Of a stretch of DNA of 64,000 nucleotides, positions 42,539 to 50,855 are shown piece after piece (positions within the stretch are counted from its first letter, which is position 1; each line of letters begins with the position of its first letter). The position numbers and the translations under genes were made by a program. The DNA lies in assembly GCF_003001935.1 (NCBI RefSeq), contig NZ_PVNG01000014.1:186001-250000 (forward strand), read 5' to 3'. This DNA is from Nonomuraea fuscirosea (GTDB lineage: Bacteria > Actinomycetota > Actinomycetes > Streptosporangiales > Streptosporangiaceae). The notes beneath the pieces are model-generated. The model saw nothing but the letters and a program-made list of their open reading frames with translations, was not told the DNA's origin and did not search any database.

Positions 42539-44287
42539 ATGGCCGCCCACGACCCCCAGCAAACCAGACACCGCCCTGTAGTCCGGTTCATCTGGCACTA
42601 CGTCGAGATGGTCATCGCGATGTTCGCCGGAATGCTGCTGCTCGACCCGTTATGGGGCCTGTTCCTCCCCCCGAACCCAGGGACGGATGTGGAGGTCCTG
42701 GTCATGGCCGCCGACATGGTCATCGGCATGTCGATCTGGATGCGGGTGCGTCACCACGGCTGGGCCGCCGTCGCGGAGATGGGGCTGGCGATGTTCGCGC
42801 CGTTCCTGATCCTGCTCGTCCCCTACTGGTTCGGCGTGCTGGCGGGTGATGTGGTGATGTCGGCCGGCCACGTGCTCATGTTCGTCTTCATGGCGCTGGC
42901 CATGCTGCGGCGGCGGGAGGAGTACACGCGCCACACCCACCGGCTCACCATCAACCCGAAGTGGGCGAAGCGGGCGGTGGTGCTGCTGGTCGCGCTGCTC
43001 GTCCCGGGGGCGGTGGCCGCGGTGAACACGATCGGCAAGTTCGCCGACCTGTACGAGCGGCGCCCGGACACGGTGTCGGTCAAGCCCGTCCCACGCCCGC
43101 ACGACCCGGCCAAGCCCACCGTGGCCCTGCTGACCAGTAGCGAGGGCACGAACGTGGCCGACCTGCTGGGCCCGTACGAGGTGCTGGCGGGCACCGGCCG
43201 GGTGAACACGTACATCGTCGCCGCCGGCCCGGGGACGGCGCCGCTGACCGGCGGGCTGGACCTGGTGCCCGACCTGACGTTCGACCAGCTGGCGGGCGTG
43301 CTGGCCGATCACGACGACAGCCTGGACGCCGTGATGATCCCGGCGCTGCAGGACCCGCCCCAGGCCGAGCACGCCGCGATCAACGACTGGCTGCGCCGCC
43401 AGTCGGCCTCGGGCACGCTGACGGTCAGCGTCTGCAGAGGCGCACGCGCGTTCGCGGAGAGCGGGCTGCTCGACGGCAGGACGGCCACCTCGCACTGGCT
43501 CCGCCTGGCCGGGCTGCGCGCCGACTTCCCCCAGGTGAAGTGGGTGGCCGGCACGCGGTACGTGGACGACGGCAACGTGATCAGCACGGCCGGCGTGCTG
43601 TCCGGCGTCGACGGCGCCCTGCGGATCCTCGAGCGGCTGGTCGACGCCGACACCGCGCGGGCGGCGGCGGACCGGGTGCACTGGCGGTACTACTCCCCCG
43701 GCACCGCGGGCGGCATCCCCACCTCGACGCTGGAGCCGCTGGACGCGGTCGTGGGCGTCAACTCCGCCTATCAGACCGGGCCTTCGACCATCGGCGTCCG
43801 GCTCGTGGAAGGGGTCGGGGAGCTGGAGCTGGCCTCGGCGTTCATCTCCTACACCGAGCACGCCATGGTCGCCAGGACGGTCGCGATCGGCGAGGGCGCG
43901 GTGCGGTCCCGGCACGGGCTGACGTTCGTGCCGCGCGCGGCGACCGCCGCCGGGGTCGGCCGGCTGCTGGTGCCCGGCCTGGACGCGGCGCGCCGCCAGG
44001 TCGCGGGGACGGGTGGCGAGGTGCGGCCCGAGTACCTGCACACGACGGAGGAGTTCGCGTTCGATCCGGTGGTGCGCGACATCGCCCGTACGTATGACGT
44101 GCGGACGGCGCTGTGGACGGCGAAGACGCTGGAGTACCCGGTGCTGGACCTCGACCTGCGCGGCAGCGCCTGGCCGTGGGCGGCGACCGCGGTGCCGCTG
44201 GTGCTCGCGCTGCTGGGCGCGGCGGCGGCGGTCGGCGTCATCGCCCTGGTACGCCGCCTCCGCACCCGCGCGCCCAGCACCGCGTGA
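42539..44287 (+). CDS. Membrane-anchored DJ-1/PfpI-like protein
   Basis: 582 residues. The first 155 residues hold four likely transmembrane helices (FIWHYVEMVIAMFAGMLLLD, EVLVMAADMVIGMSIWM, AAVAEMGLAMFAPFLILLVP, VVMSAGHVLMFVFMALAML) and a fifth near 145-165. Residues 190-390 form a DJ-1/PfpI domain with VALLTSSEGTNVADLLGPYE, then the nucleophile Cys299 in TVSVCRGARAFAESGLLDGR, and TATSHW. A further alpha/beta part follows, and a last helix WPWAATAVPLVLALLG near the C-terminus. GlxA-like regulators share the DJ-1 part but have an AraC domain instead of membrane helices. AGGAG precedes ATG 42539. Role unknown; an amidase, glyoxalase-like or sensing activity is possible. Confidence 0.8.
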   Translation: MAAHDPQQTRHRPVVRFIWHYVEMVIAMFAGMLLLDPLWGLFLPPNPGTDVEVLVMAADMVIGMSIWMRVRHHGWAAVAEMGLAMFAPFLILLVPYWFGVLAGDVVMSAGHVLMFVFMALAMLRRREEYTRHTHRLTINPKWAKRAVVLLVALLVPGAVAAVNTIGKFADLYERRPDTVSVKPVPRPHDPAKPTVALLTSSEGTNVADLLGPYEVLAGTGRVNTYIVAAGPGTAPLTGGLDLVPDLTFDQLAGVLADHDDSLDAVMIPALQDPPQAEHAAINDWLRRQSASGTLTVSVCRGARAFAESGLLDGRTATSHWLRLAGLRADFPQVKWVAGTRYVDDGNVISTAGVLSGVDGALRILERLVDADTARAAADRVHWRYYSPGTAGGIPTSTLEPLDAVVGVNSAYQTGPSTIGVRLVEGVGELELASAFISYTEHAMVARTVAIGEGAVRSRHGLTFVPRAATAAGVGRLLVPGLDAARRQVAGTGGEVRPEYLHTTEEFAFDPVVRDIARTYDVRTALWTAKTLEYPVLDLDLRGSAWPWAATAVPLVLALLGAAAAVGVIALVRRLRTRAPSTA

Positions 44288-44288
44288 C

Positions 44289-44369
44289 GCGCCCGTACGC
44301 AGAGGACCGCGCGCCGCGCCCGTACGCACAGGACCGCGCGCCGCACCCGGACGCACCTCAGAGCCGCGT
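44289..44369. repeat. 27-bp tandem repeat (about 3 units)
   Basis: Units at 44289-44315 and 44316-44342 (GCGCCCGTACGCAxAGGACC plus GCGCGCC) differ at one position; a third unit at 44343 is diverged. They start two bases after the DJ-1-like gene stop. Confidence 0.8.
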
Positions 44370-44506
44370 GCGGCGTGCCCGTCCATATCTCTCCGAAGGG
44401 GAGGTAAGCACTCAGCCCGCCCCCGCCGAGCCGCCCCGGCCCTCCCCCTCCCCGCCGCTATAACGGAGCCGCAGCGATCGGCACCATGAGGCCCCGGGGG
44501 ACCAGG

Positions 44507-46318
44507 ATGATCAGAGTGGGACGGATGGCCACGGGAGCGGGCCTGCTCGCCGCCCTGTTCGTGCCCGGTCAGGCGACCGCCGAGCCCGACCGGCCCGCGA
44601 TCCCGCCGGCTGCGGTGCTGGGCCTGGCACTGGACGGCAAGTCGTTCACTCTGCGCGACGCGTTCGCGATCCTGGACGGCCGCCCGATCCACGCCCGGCT
44701 CGCGCCGGACGTGGCGGACGTCCTGGACAGGACGCGGGCGGGCGCGCTGGCCGCCCTGGACAGCCAGCGGGTGTACGGGTGGAACCAGGCGCTCGGCCCG
44801 CTGAAGGACCGCCCGCTCTCGCTGGAGGAGGCCGAGCAGTTCCAGCGCAACGTGCTGCGCTCGCACGCGGCGGGCGTCGGCGAGCCGCTGCCGGACGACG
44901 TGGTCAGGCTGGCCCTGGTCATCAAGGCGAACCAGCTGGCCAGGGGGAAGGTCGGCGTCCGGCCGGCGGTGCCCCAGCGGCTGCTGGACCTGGTCAACGC
45001 CGGGGTCGTGCCCCGGATGCCGGGGATCGGCTCGCTGGGCACCGGTGACCTGCAGCCGCAGGCGGCGGCCGGGCTGGCGGCGCTCGGCGGGGAGGCGCCC
45101 GTGCGTTACCGGGGCATGGAGGGGCCGGCCTCCGCGATGCTGCCGAGGGCGGGGCTGCCGCGCGACTTCACGTTCCAGGCGGGTGAGGCGCTGCCGATCG
45201 TCAGCGGCAGCACCGTGCTGGCCGCCACGCTGATGCACGCCGTGCACCGGGCCACCGCGCTCGCCGACCAGGCGGAGGGGGCCTTCGCCCTGTTCATGGA
45301 GGCGACCAGGGCCGAGCGAGGGTCGCTGGATGCGCGTACGCACAGAGAACGCCACATCCCCGAGGAGAACGCGGTCGCCGCGCGGCTGCGCGCGATGGTG
45401 GCGGGCTCGGGCTGGATGACGGAGGAGGGCCGCAGGCGGCTCGACCCGGCGAACTACGAGCCGCGGATCCAGGACGCCGTGTCGGTGCGGGCGGCGCCGC
45501 ACATCCTGGCCGGGCTGCGCCAGGTGCTCGCCGACGCCCGCCAGGCGCTGGTGCGGGAGGCCAACTCCTCGACCTCCAACCCGCTGATCTTCCGGCGCGA
45601 GAAGGGCCGCGGGTACGAGTTCGTGATGGGCGGCAACTGGGACGGCTCCGTCATGGGTCATCTCGCCGACAGCCTGAACGCGGAGCTCGCCGACGTCGGC
45701 GTCCTGTCGGAGGGGTTGTCGGGACGGCTGCTGTCGCCCAGGTGGAGCTACGGCCTGCCGGCCAACCTCGCGGGCGGGACCGTCGGGCTGAACTCCGGGA
45801 TGGTGCAGGTCCAGACGGTGGCCGCCGCCCTGGTGCCGGAGATGCAGGTCAGGGCGACCCCCGCGGGCACGCTGTCGCGCCCGGTCAAGGACGGGCAGGA
45901 GGACCACAACACGATGGCCATGGCCTCGGTACGGCACCTGCACGAGAACCTCGACCGGCTGGAGATCGTCCTGGCGGTGCAGTACCTGATGGCGGCCCAG
46001 GGCATCGACCTCATCGCGGCGAAGATGGCGGGCCTGCCGCTCGGCCCCGTCACGCGGACGCTGCACGCGGAGCTCAGGAGGTACGTGCCGCCGCTGGCCG
46101 ACGACCGCTATCTGACCCCTGACCTGGAGCAGGTGATCCGGCTGGTGCGCGAGCGCCGGCTGGTCCCGGTCGTCCCCCGCCCCGCGCCCGCCGCCGCGAC
46201 GCCCCGCCCGCGCGACGCGGACGCCCGGCTCAAGACTCCCGCGACCCCTCGCCCGCGCGAAGGGGACGCCCGTCTCAGGGCCGCCGCGGCTCGGCGTCCA
46301 GCCGGAACAGCGCACTGA
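44507..46318 (+). CDS. Exported ammonia-lyase-fold protein lacking the MIO tripeptide
   Basis: 603 residues from ATG 44507, preceded by GGGGGACCAGG. A Sec signal peptide (MIRVGRMATGAGLLAALFVP, cleavage after QATA) precedes a full histidine/phenylalanine ammonia-lyase fold: RVYGWNQALG, NVLRSHAAGVGEPL, QDAVSVRAAPHILAG, EANSSTSNPLIF, MGGNWDGSVMGHLADSLNAE, GLNSGMVQVQTVAAALVPEM and QEDHNTMAM. At the site where active lyases have Ala-Ser-Gly (GSVGASGDL), this protein reads GSLGTGDL around Thr179, one residue short and without Ser, so the MIO electrophile cannot form in the known way. Both export and MIO loss are unusual. The Pro/Arg/Ala-rich tail overlaps the convergent TetR gene by 44 bases. It may be an inactive ligand-binding derivative or have a new activity. 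Confidence 0.85.
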   Translation: MIRVGRMATGAGLLAALFVPGQATAEPDRPAIPPAAVLGLALDGKSFTLRDAFAILDGRPIHARLAPDVADVLDRTRAGALAALDSQRVYGWNQALGPLKDRPLSLEEAEQFQRNVLRSHAAGVGEPLPDDVVRLALVIKANQLARGKVGVRPAVPQRLLDLVNAGVVPRMPGIGSLGTGDLQPQAAAGLAALGGEAPVRYRGMEGPASAMLPRAGLPRDFTFQAGEALPIVSGSTVLAATLMHAVHRATALADQAEGAFALFMEATRAERGSLDARTHRERHIPEENAVAARLRAMVAGSGWMTEEGRRRLDPANYEPRIQDAVSVRAAPHILAGLRQVLADARQALVREANSSTSNPLIFRREKGRGYEFVMGGNWDGSVMGHLADSLNAELADVGVLSEGLSGRLLSPRWSYGLPANLAGGTVGLNSGMVQVQTVAAALVPEMQVRATPAGTLSRPVKDGQEDHNTMAMASVRHLHENLDRLEIVLAVQYLMAAQGIDLIAAKMAGLPLGPVTRTLHAELRRYVPPLADDRYLTPDLEQVIRLVRERRLVPVVPRPAPAAATPRPRDADARLKTPATPRPREGDARLRAAAARRPAGTAH

Positions 46319-46949
46319 ACAGCGGCCACACCAGCCGGGCCATCTCCACCGGGGTGTGGGGGCAGCCGCGCTGGAGCCAGTCGGCGGCCACCCCGATGAT
46401 CGCCCCGGCCGCGAACGCCGCCGGCACGTCATGCGCGTTCTCCCCGAGCTCCCCCGGCTCCCCTGGCTCCCTTGACTCCCCGGCGGAGTCACCCGCACCG
46501 GCCGCGTGCACCTCGCTCAGCCGCTCGCGCACCCCCGCCGTGGCCCGCCGCCGGATGTGGTCGACGACCCGCGCGCTGCCCTGCGGCCCCAGCAGCGCCC
46601 GGTAGAGCCCCGCGTGCTCGGCGAGGGCGGCGAAGAACGCCTCCAGGGACTGGGTCGCCTCCGACTCGGGATCGACCACGCCGGGCGCGGGGCTGGGCAG
46701 GGACTCGATCAGCCGGTCGATCATCGCCGTGCACGCGGCCTCGGCCAGCTCGTGCACGTCGCGGAAGTGGTCGTAGAAGGTCGAACGGCTCACGCCGGCC
46801 CGCTCGGCGACGTCGGCGACGGTGATCCTGGACAGGTCCTGCTCCTCGACCAGCTTGATCAGCGCTCGCGCCAGCGCCGCGTGGGTGCGGCGTACGCGCC
46901 GATCGCCCGAAGGGGCGCGGTCGTCTTTCGTGATGCCCACACCGTGCAC
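46275..46949 (-). CDS. TetR-family repressor of the P450 operon
   Basis: 224 residues from GTG 46949. N-terminal HTH: LARALIKLVEEQDLSRITVA then VAERAGVSRSTFYDHFRDVH. The C-terminal domain (TetR_C_33-like) has YRALLGPQGSARVVDHIRRR and AGAIIGVAADWLQRGCPHTP. A Gly/Glu/Pro repeat (REPGEPGELGE) interrupts the ligand domain. It is divergent from the ferredoxin-reductase/P450/ferredoxin operon with two operator-like sites in between. Its 3' end overlaps the convergent lyase-like gene by 44 bases. Confidence 0.9.
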   Translation of the reverse strand: MHGVGITKDDRAPSGDRRVRRTHAALARALIKLVEEQDLSRITVADVAERAGVSRSTFYDHFRDVHELAEAACTAMIDRLIESLPSPAPGVVDPESEATQSLEAFFAALAEHAGLYRALLGPQGSARVVDHIRRRATAGVRERLSEVHAAGAGDSAGESREPGEPGELGENAHDVPAAFAAGAIIGVAADWLQRGCPHTPVEMARLVWPLFSALFRLDAEPRRP

Positions 46950-46960
46950 CCTACCGCCTG

Positions 46961-46992
46961 CCTACATGTGAAGGTTTTCCTACAGATGCAGG
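46961..46992. promoter_or_regulatory. Two TetR-type operator sites
   Basis: CCTACATGTGAAGG (46961-46974) and CCTACAGATGCAGG (46979-46992) both fit CCTnCAnnTGnAGG, a 14-bp pseudo-palindrome. They lie 18 bases apart, start to start, between tetR and the P450 operon. Paired sites nearly two helical turns apart suit two dimers. Confidence 0.65.
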
Positions 46993-47030
46993 GTAAGGTG
47001 GGCGCGACGCGACGGAAAGGACCACTGTTG

Positions 47031-47084
47031 ATGCGGACATGTGCCGGCCGGGCCACCCCGCGCCACCGGAGCGAGACGGCGTGA
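47031..47084 (+). CDS. 17-codon leader ORF coupled to the ferredoxin reductase
   Basis: ATG 47031, ten bases after GGAAAGG, encodes MRTCAGRATPRHRSETA and stops at TGA 47082-47084, which overlaps the reductase GTG (GTGA). The reductase itself has only a weaker SD. It may serve translational coupling; not known to be expressed. Confidence 0.4.
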   Translation: MRTCAGRATPRHRSETA

Positions 47085-48274
47085 CCCCGCCCGGAAGCAT
47101 CCTGATCGTGGGCGCCTCGGCCGCCGGTCTGAGCACCGCCGAGGCGCTGCGGCGGCACGGTTACGAGGGCCGCCTGACGCTGCTGGACGCCGAGCCGCAC
47201 CTCCCCTACGACCGGCCGCCGCTGTCGAAGCAGGTCCTGGCCGGGCTGTGGGAGCCGGCCAAGGCCCGGCTCCGCTCGCCGGCGCAGCTGGAGGCGCTGG
47301 GCGCCCGGTTCGTCCGGGGCGACCGCGCGGTCGCGCTGGACGCCGGGACGCGCTCGGCCACCACGGCCTCGGGCCGCGTGCTGAGCGCCGACGCCGTGGT
47401 GATCGCCACCGGCCTGACCTCTCGCCGGCTGCCCGGCCAGGACGGGCTGGCGGGCGTGCACACGCTGCGCGGCCTGGACGACGCGCTCACCCTGCGCACC
47501 CACCTGGCCGGCGCCAGGCGGCTCGTCGTCGTCGGCGAGGGCGTGCTCGGCGCGGAGATCGCCGCCACCGCCCGCGGCCTCGGCCTGGACGTCACGCTCG
47601 CCGGCCTCGGCCACACCCTGCTCGGCGACCAGGTCGGCGACGTGATCGGCGCTCTGCTCGGCCGCCTGCACACCGCACGCGGGGTCCGGCTCCGGCTCGG
47701 CGCCGCCGTCGAGTCGCTGAGCGGCGAGAACGGCCGGGTCACCGGGGTACGGCTGGCCACCGGCGACCCGCTGCCCGCCGACGCGGTGGTGGTGGCCGTC
47801 GGCTCCCGCCCGGCGACCGGCTGGCTGGCCGGAAGCGGGCTGACGCTGGGCGACGGGGTGGAGTGCGACACGCGCTGCCGCGCCGCCGAGGGCGTCTACG
47901 CCGTGGGCGACGTGGCCGCGTTCGAGCACGAGGGGCTGGGCCGGCGGCTGCGGCTGGAGAACCGCACCAACGCCACCGAGCAGGCCCAGGTGGTCGCGGC
48001 CAACCTGCTCGGCGCCGACCGCCCGTACACGCCGATCCCCTACTTCTGGACCGACCAGTACGACGTCAAGCTGCAGATGCACGGGCTGCCCGCCCCGGAC
48101 GCCGAGCTGAGCGTGACCGAGGGCGACCCCGAGCAGGGACGCTTCGCCGCCGTCTACCGCGAGGGCGGCGAGATCACCGGCGTGCTGGGCTGGAACATGC
48201 CCAAGCAGGCCCGTGTCCTGCGGCAGCGCTCGCTCGGCGCCTGGCAGCGCTCCCAGCCCCTCTCATCCGCATGA
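47081..48274 (+). CDS. FAD-dependent ferredoxin reductase
   Basis: 397 residues from GTG 47081. FAD-binding ILIVGASAAGLSTAEALRRH at the N-terminus, the NDR-family PYDRPPLSKQVLAG, ATG motif AVVIATGLTSRRLPG, NAD-binding LVVVGEGVLGAEIAATARGL, second FAD motif GVYAVGDVAAFEH, and C-terminal FWTDQYDVKLQMHGL. This is the oxygenase-coupled NAD(P)H:ferredoxin reductase group. With the P450 and the 3Fe-4S ferredoxin that follow it forms a complete class I electron chain. An in-frame ATG at 47039 would add 14 residues; family N-termini favour 47081. Confidence 0.92.
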   Translation: MTPPGSILIVGASAAGLSTAEALRRHGYEGRLTLLDAEPHLPYDRPPLSKQVLAGLWEPAKARLRSPAQLEALGARFVRGDRAVALDAGTRSATTASGRVLSADAVVIATGLTSRRLPGQDGLAGVHTLRGLDDALTLRTHLAGARRLVVVGEGVLGAEIAATARGLGLDVTLAGLGHTLLGDQVGDVIGALLGRLHTARGVRLRLGAAVESLSGENGRVTGVRLATGDPLPADAVVVAVGSRPATGWLAGSGLTLGDGVECDTRCRAAEGVYAVGDVAAFEHEGLGRRLRLENRTNATEQAQVVAANLLGADRPYTPIPYFWTDQYDVKLQMHGLPAPDAELSVTEGDPEQGRFAAVYREGGEITGVLGWNMPKQARVLRQRSLGAWQRSQPLSSA

Positions 48275-48317
48275 GAAGCCACCAGCCGATCAACCGTCGC
48301 ACACGAGGAGATGCCTG

Positions 48318-49529
48318 ATGAGTATCGACGAGCAGGTCCTGAACTACCCGATCCCGGCCGCCGCGCCGCTCGACCCACCCGCGGAGTGGGCGGAGCTGCG
48401 CGGTGAATGCCCGGTGGCGCACGTCAGGCTGCCGAGCGGCGACCAGGCCACGCTGCTGACCCGGTACGACGACGTCAAGCAGGTGCTCGCCGACCCGCGG
48501 CTGACCCGCCAGCTGAGCGCCCCCGACGCGGCCAGGCTGTCGGCCGACGGCGGCGGGGTGTTCAACAGCGAGGTGTCGCAGATCATCCCCGACTCCGGTG
48601 CGGATCACCTGCGCTGGCGGCGCCTGGTCGGCAGGTGGTTCACCGCCAAGCGCATGGCGGCGCTGCGGCCGCAGATGGCGCGGATCGCCGACGAACTCAT
48701 CGACGCGATGGTCGAGCGCGGCGCTCCCGGCGACCTGCGGGCCGGGCTCGGGTTCCCGCTGCCGGTGTACGTCATCTGCGACATGCTCGGCGTGCCGGCC
48801 GAGGACCGGGACCGCTTCTCGTACTGGTCCGACACCCTGCTCAACCTCACCCGCTACAGCCGGGAGGAGATCGAGGTTGCGCAGACGGAGTTCTTCGCCT
48901 ACATGTCCGGCCACGTCTCGGCCAAGCGCGACCAGCCGGGCGACGACCTGCTCAGCGAGCTGATCGCGGCCGGCGGCCCCGACGAGGGCGGCCTGTCCGA
49001 CCTGCAGATCCTCGTCACCGGCATGGCGCTGCTCGTCGCCGGGCACGAGACCACCGCCAACATGATCGGCAAGATGGTCTCCATGCTGCTGGCCGACCGC
49101 GGCCGCTGGGAGGCGCTGCTGGCCGATCCGGCGCTGGTCCGCACCGCCGTGGAGGAGACGCTGCGCCTGGACGCCAACTCCGGCTTCGGCCTGCCGCGCT
49201 ACCTGCCCGTCGAGACCGAGGTCGGCGGCACGGTCCTGCCCAAGGGCACGACCGTCATCTGCAGCATGGCCGCGGCCAACCGCGACGAGAGCGCCTTCGA
49301 GGCCGCCGCCGAGATGGACCTGACCCGCAGCCCGAACCCGCACCTGTCCTTCGGCTCGGGGGCGCACTCCTGCCTGGGGCAGTCGCTGGCGCGGACCGAG
49401 CTGCAGGTCGTGCTGGAGGTGCTGCTGCGCAGGCTGCCGGGCCTGGAGCTGGCCGTGCCCGTGGCGGAGCTGGAGCGGGTGGAGGGGCTCGCCGTCGGCG
49501 GCCTGCGCACGGTCCCCGTCCGCTGGTGA
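48318..49529 (+). CDS. Cytochrome P450
   Basis: 403 residues, soluble bacterial P450. I-helix oxygen-activation motif LLVAGHETTANM, K-helix EETLR, PERF-like region around MDLTRSPNPHL, and heme loop FGSGAHSCLGQ with Cys352. The acidic-alcohol pair is Glu-Thr. N-terminal YPIPAAAPLDPPAEWAELR matches CYP105/107-like family starts. It lies between its reductase and its ferredoxin and should be fully supplied with electrons. The substrate is unknown. The second P450 at 51010 is a close paralog, sharing the run TTVICSMAAANRDE. Confidence 0.93.
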   Translation: MSIDEQVLNYPIPAAAPLDPPAEWAELRGECPVAHVRLPSGDQATLLTRYDDVKQVLADPRLTRQLSAPDAARLSADGGGVFNSEVSQIIPDSGADHLRWRRLVGRWFTAKRMAALRPQMARIADELIDAMVERGAPGDLRAGLGFPLPVYVICDMLGVPAEDRDRFSYWSDTLLNLTRYSREEIEVAQTEFFAYMSGHVSAKRDQPGDDLLSELIAAGGPDEGGLSDLQILVTGMALLVAGHETTANMIGKMVSMLLADRGRWEALLADPALVRTAVEETLRLDANSGFGLPRYLPVETEVGGTVLPKGTTVICSMAAANRDESAFEAAAEMDLTRSPNPHLSFGSGAHSCLGQSLARTELQVVLEVLLRRLPGLELAVPVAELERVEGLAVGGLRTVPVRW

Positions 49530-49557
49530 ATCCGATCGATCAGAAGGGAGTTCCCGC

Positions 49558-49758
49558 ATGAAAGTCACCGTCGACGAGGACAAGTGCTGCGGCGCCGGTC
49601 AGTGCGTGCTGCTCGCGCCCGAGGTGTTCGACCAGCGCGAGGAGGACGGCATCGTGCTGCTGCTCGACGCCGAGCCGGGGCCGGATCAGCACGCCCTGGT
49701 CCGCGAGGCGGCCGCCGTCTGCCCCGCCGCCGCCATCGAGGTGACCGAGGACGCCTGA
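49558..49758 (+). CDS. [3Fe-4S] ferredoxin
   Basis: 66 residues. Cluster ligands are among Cys10/Cys11, Cys16 and Cys55, in the pattern DKCCGAGQCVLLAPEVF ... AAVCPAAAI, the usual single-cluster ferredoxin that serves actinobacterial P450s. The position expected for a fourth ligand is Ala (AGQ), giving a 3Fe-4S cluster. AGAAGGGAG precedes the ATG. Last gene of the three-gene P450 operon. Confidence 0.94.
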   Translation: MKVTVDEDKCCGAGQCVLLAPEVFDQREEDGIVLLLDAEPGPDQHALVREAAAVCPAAAIEVTEDA

Positions 49759-49830
49759 GGCCCGCGGATCGTCCGGCGTCCTGGGGCGCGCCGGACCGTC
49801 CCGACCTGAAAGTTTCACTCGCGTAAATGC

Positions 49831-49863
49831 CGGGTGTCATGCCCTGACCGGGCCTGACACCCG
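49831..49863 (+). terminator. Terminator of the P450 operon
   Basis: CGGGTGTCA (49831-49839) pairs with TGACACCCG (49855-49863). Inside, GCCC pairs with GGGC, making a long nearly continuous stem without a T run. Confidence 0.7.
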
Positions 49864-49892
49864 TTCCTCAGGTACGGCCCCACGGCCGTTCG

Positions 49893-49921
49893 TTGACGTC
49901 CGGAAAGCGCTTTCCTACCCT
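49893..49921 (+). promoter_or_regulatory. Pectate lyase promoter with embedded LacI-type operator
   Basis: TTGACG (49893-49898), a 17-base spacer and TACCCT (49916-49921). The spacer contains the perfect 14-bp palindrome GGAAAGCGCTTTCC (49902-49915) with the central CG of LacI/GalR-family operators. Binding there would directly block RNA polymerase. Confidence 0.75.
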
Positions 49922-49992
49922 CACAGGAGTTCTCCACCGGCCCGCCCCTCGCGCACCCGCGTGCGCGAGGGCCCGCACACAAGGAGTCGAAT

Positions 49993-50832
49993 GTGAGCAG
50001 GACGATCCTGACCCGGATGGCGGCGGCGCTCGTCGCCGCGCTGGCCGTCGCTGGCGGCGTCGGCAGCGGCCCCGTCGCCGGCGCCGCCTCGGGTCTGAGC
50101 GCGACCAGCACCTCGGGCACAAGCGCGACCACCACCACCCACGCCGCCGCCTGGCCGACGCCGAGCGGCCAGAAGGCGGTCGGCGCCACGATCAACGTCT
50201 CGGGCACGCTCGACGGCCGGATGGTCCGCCACTACGGCACCGGCGATCTCGGCAGCGGCGGCCAGGACGAGGGCCAGGACCCGATCTTCAAGCTGGCGAA
50301 CGGGGCCGTGCTGAAGAACGTCATCCTCGGCTCCCCCGCCGCCGACGGCATCCACTGCTCCGGCACCTGCACCCTGCAGAACGTCTGGTGGGAGGACGTC
50401 GGCGAGGACGCGGCCACGTTCAAGGGGACGTCGTCGTCGCAGACGATGACCATCGACGGCGGCGGCGCCCGCTCGGCCAGCGACAAGGTGTTCCAGCACA
50501 ACGGCCCGGGCACCATGTACATCAGGAACTTCGAGGTGAGCAACTTCGGCAAGCTCTACCGCTCGTGCGGCAACTGCTCCACCCAGCACAAGCGCGACGT
50601 CGTCATCTCGAACGTGACGATCACCGCCCCGGGCAAGTCGCTCGCCGGGATCAACACCAACTACGGCGACACCGCGCGCTTCTCGGGCGTCACCATCGCC
50701 GGCGACTCCAGCAGGAAGATCGTGGTCTGCGAGAAGTACCGGGGCGTGACCAGCGGCGAGCCCAGCAAGATCGGCTCCGGCGCCGACGGCGTCAACTGCC
50801 TCTACTCCAGCTCGGACATCACCTACCGCTGA
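49993..50832 (+). CDS. Secreted pectate lyase, family PL3
   Basis: 279 residues from GTG 49993 with AAGGAG seven bases upstream. Signal peptide (TRMAAALVAALAVAGGVGSG), then a Ser/Thr/Ala linker to about residue 52. The parallel beta-helix domain has PL3 features: FKLANGAVLKNVILGSPAAD, GIHCSGTCTLQNVWWEDVGE, DAATFKG, NFGKLYRSCGNC, and VCEKYRGVTSGEPSKIGSGA. These secreted enzymes cut polygalacturonate by Ca-dependent beta-elimination. A LacI-type operator in the promoter fits repression until a plant-sugar signal appears. It separates two otherwise paralogous P450 genes. Confidence 0.92.
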   Translation: MSRTILTRMAAALVAALAVAGGVGSGPVAGAASGLSATSTSGTSATTTTHAAAWPTPSGQKAVGATINVSGTLDGRMVRHYGTGDLGSGGQDEGQDPIFKLANGAVLKNVILGSPAADGIHCSGTCTLQNVWWEDVGEDAATFKGTSSSQTMTIDGGGARSASDKVFQHNGPGTMYIRNFEVSNFGKLYRSCGNCSTQHKRDVVISNVTITAPGKSLAGINTNYGDTARFSGVTIAGDSSRKIVVCEKYRGVTSGEPSKIGSGADGVNCLYSSSDITYR

Positions 50833-50855
50833 CCCCGCGAGGGCGACGCCTCCCC

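Noticed and set aside
42650-46498. Minus-strand open frame of 1282 codons
   Set aside because: Antisense to the DJ-1-like and ammonia-lyase-like genes, no family motif, low-complexity Arg/Gln/His content.
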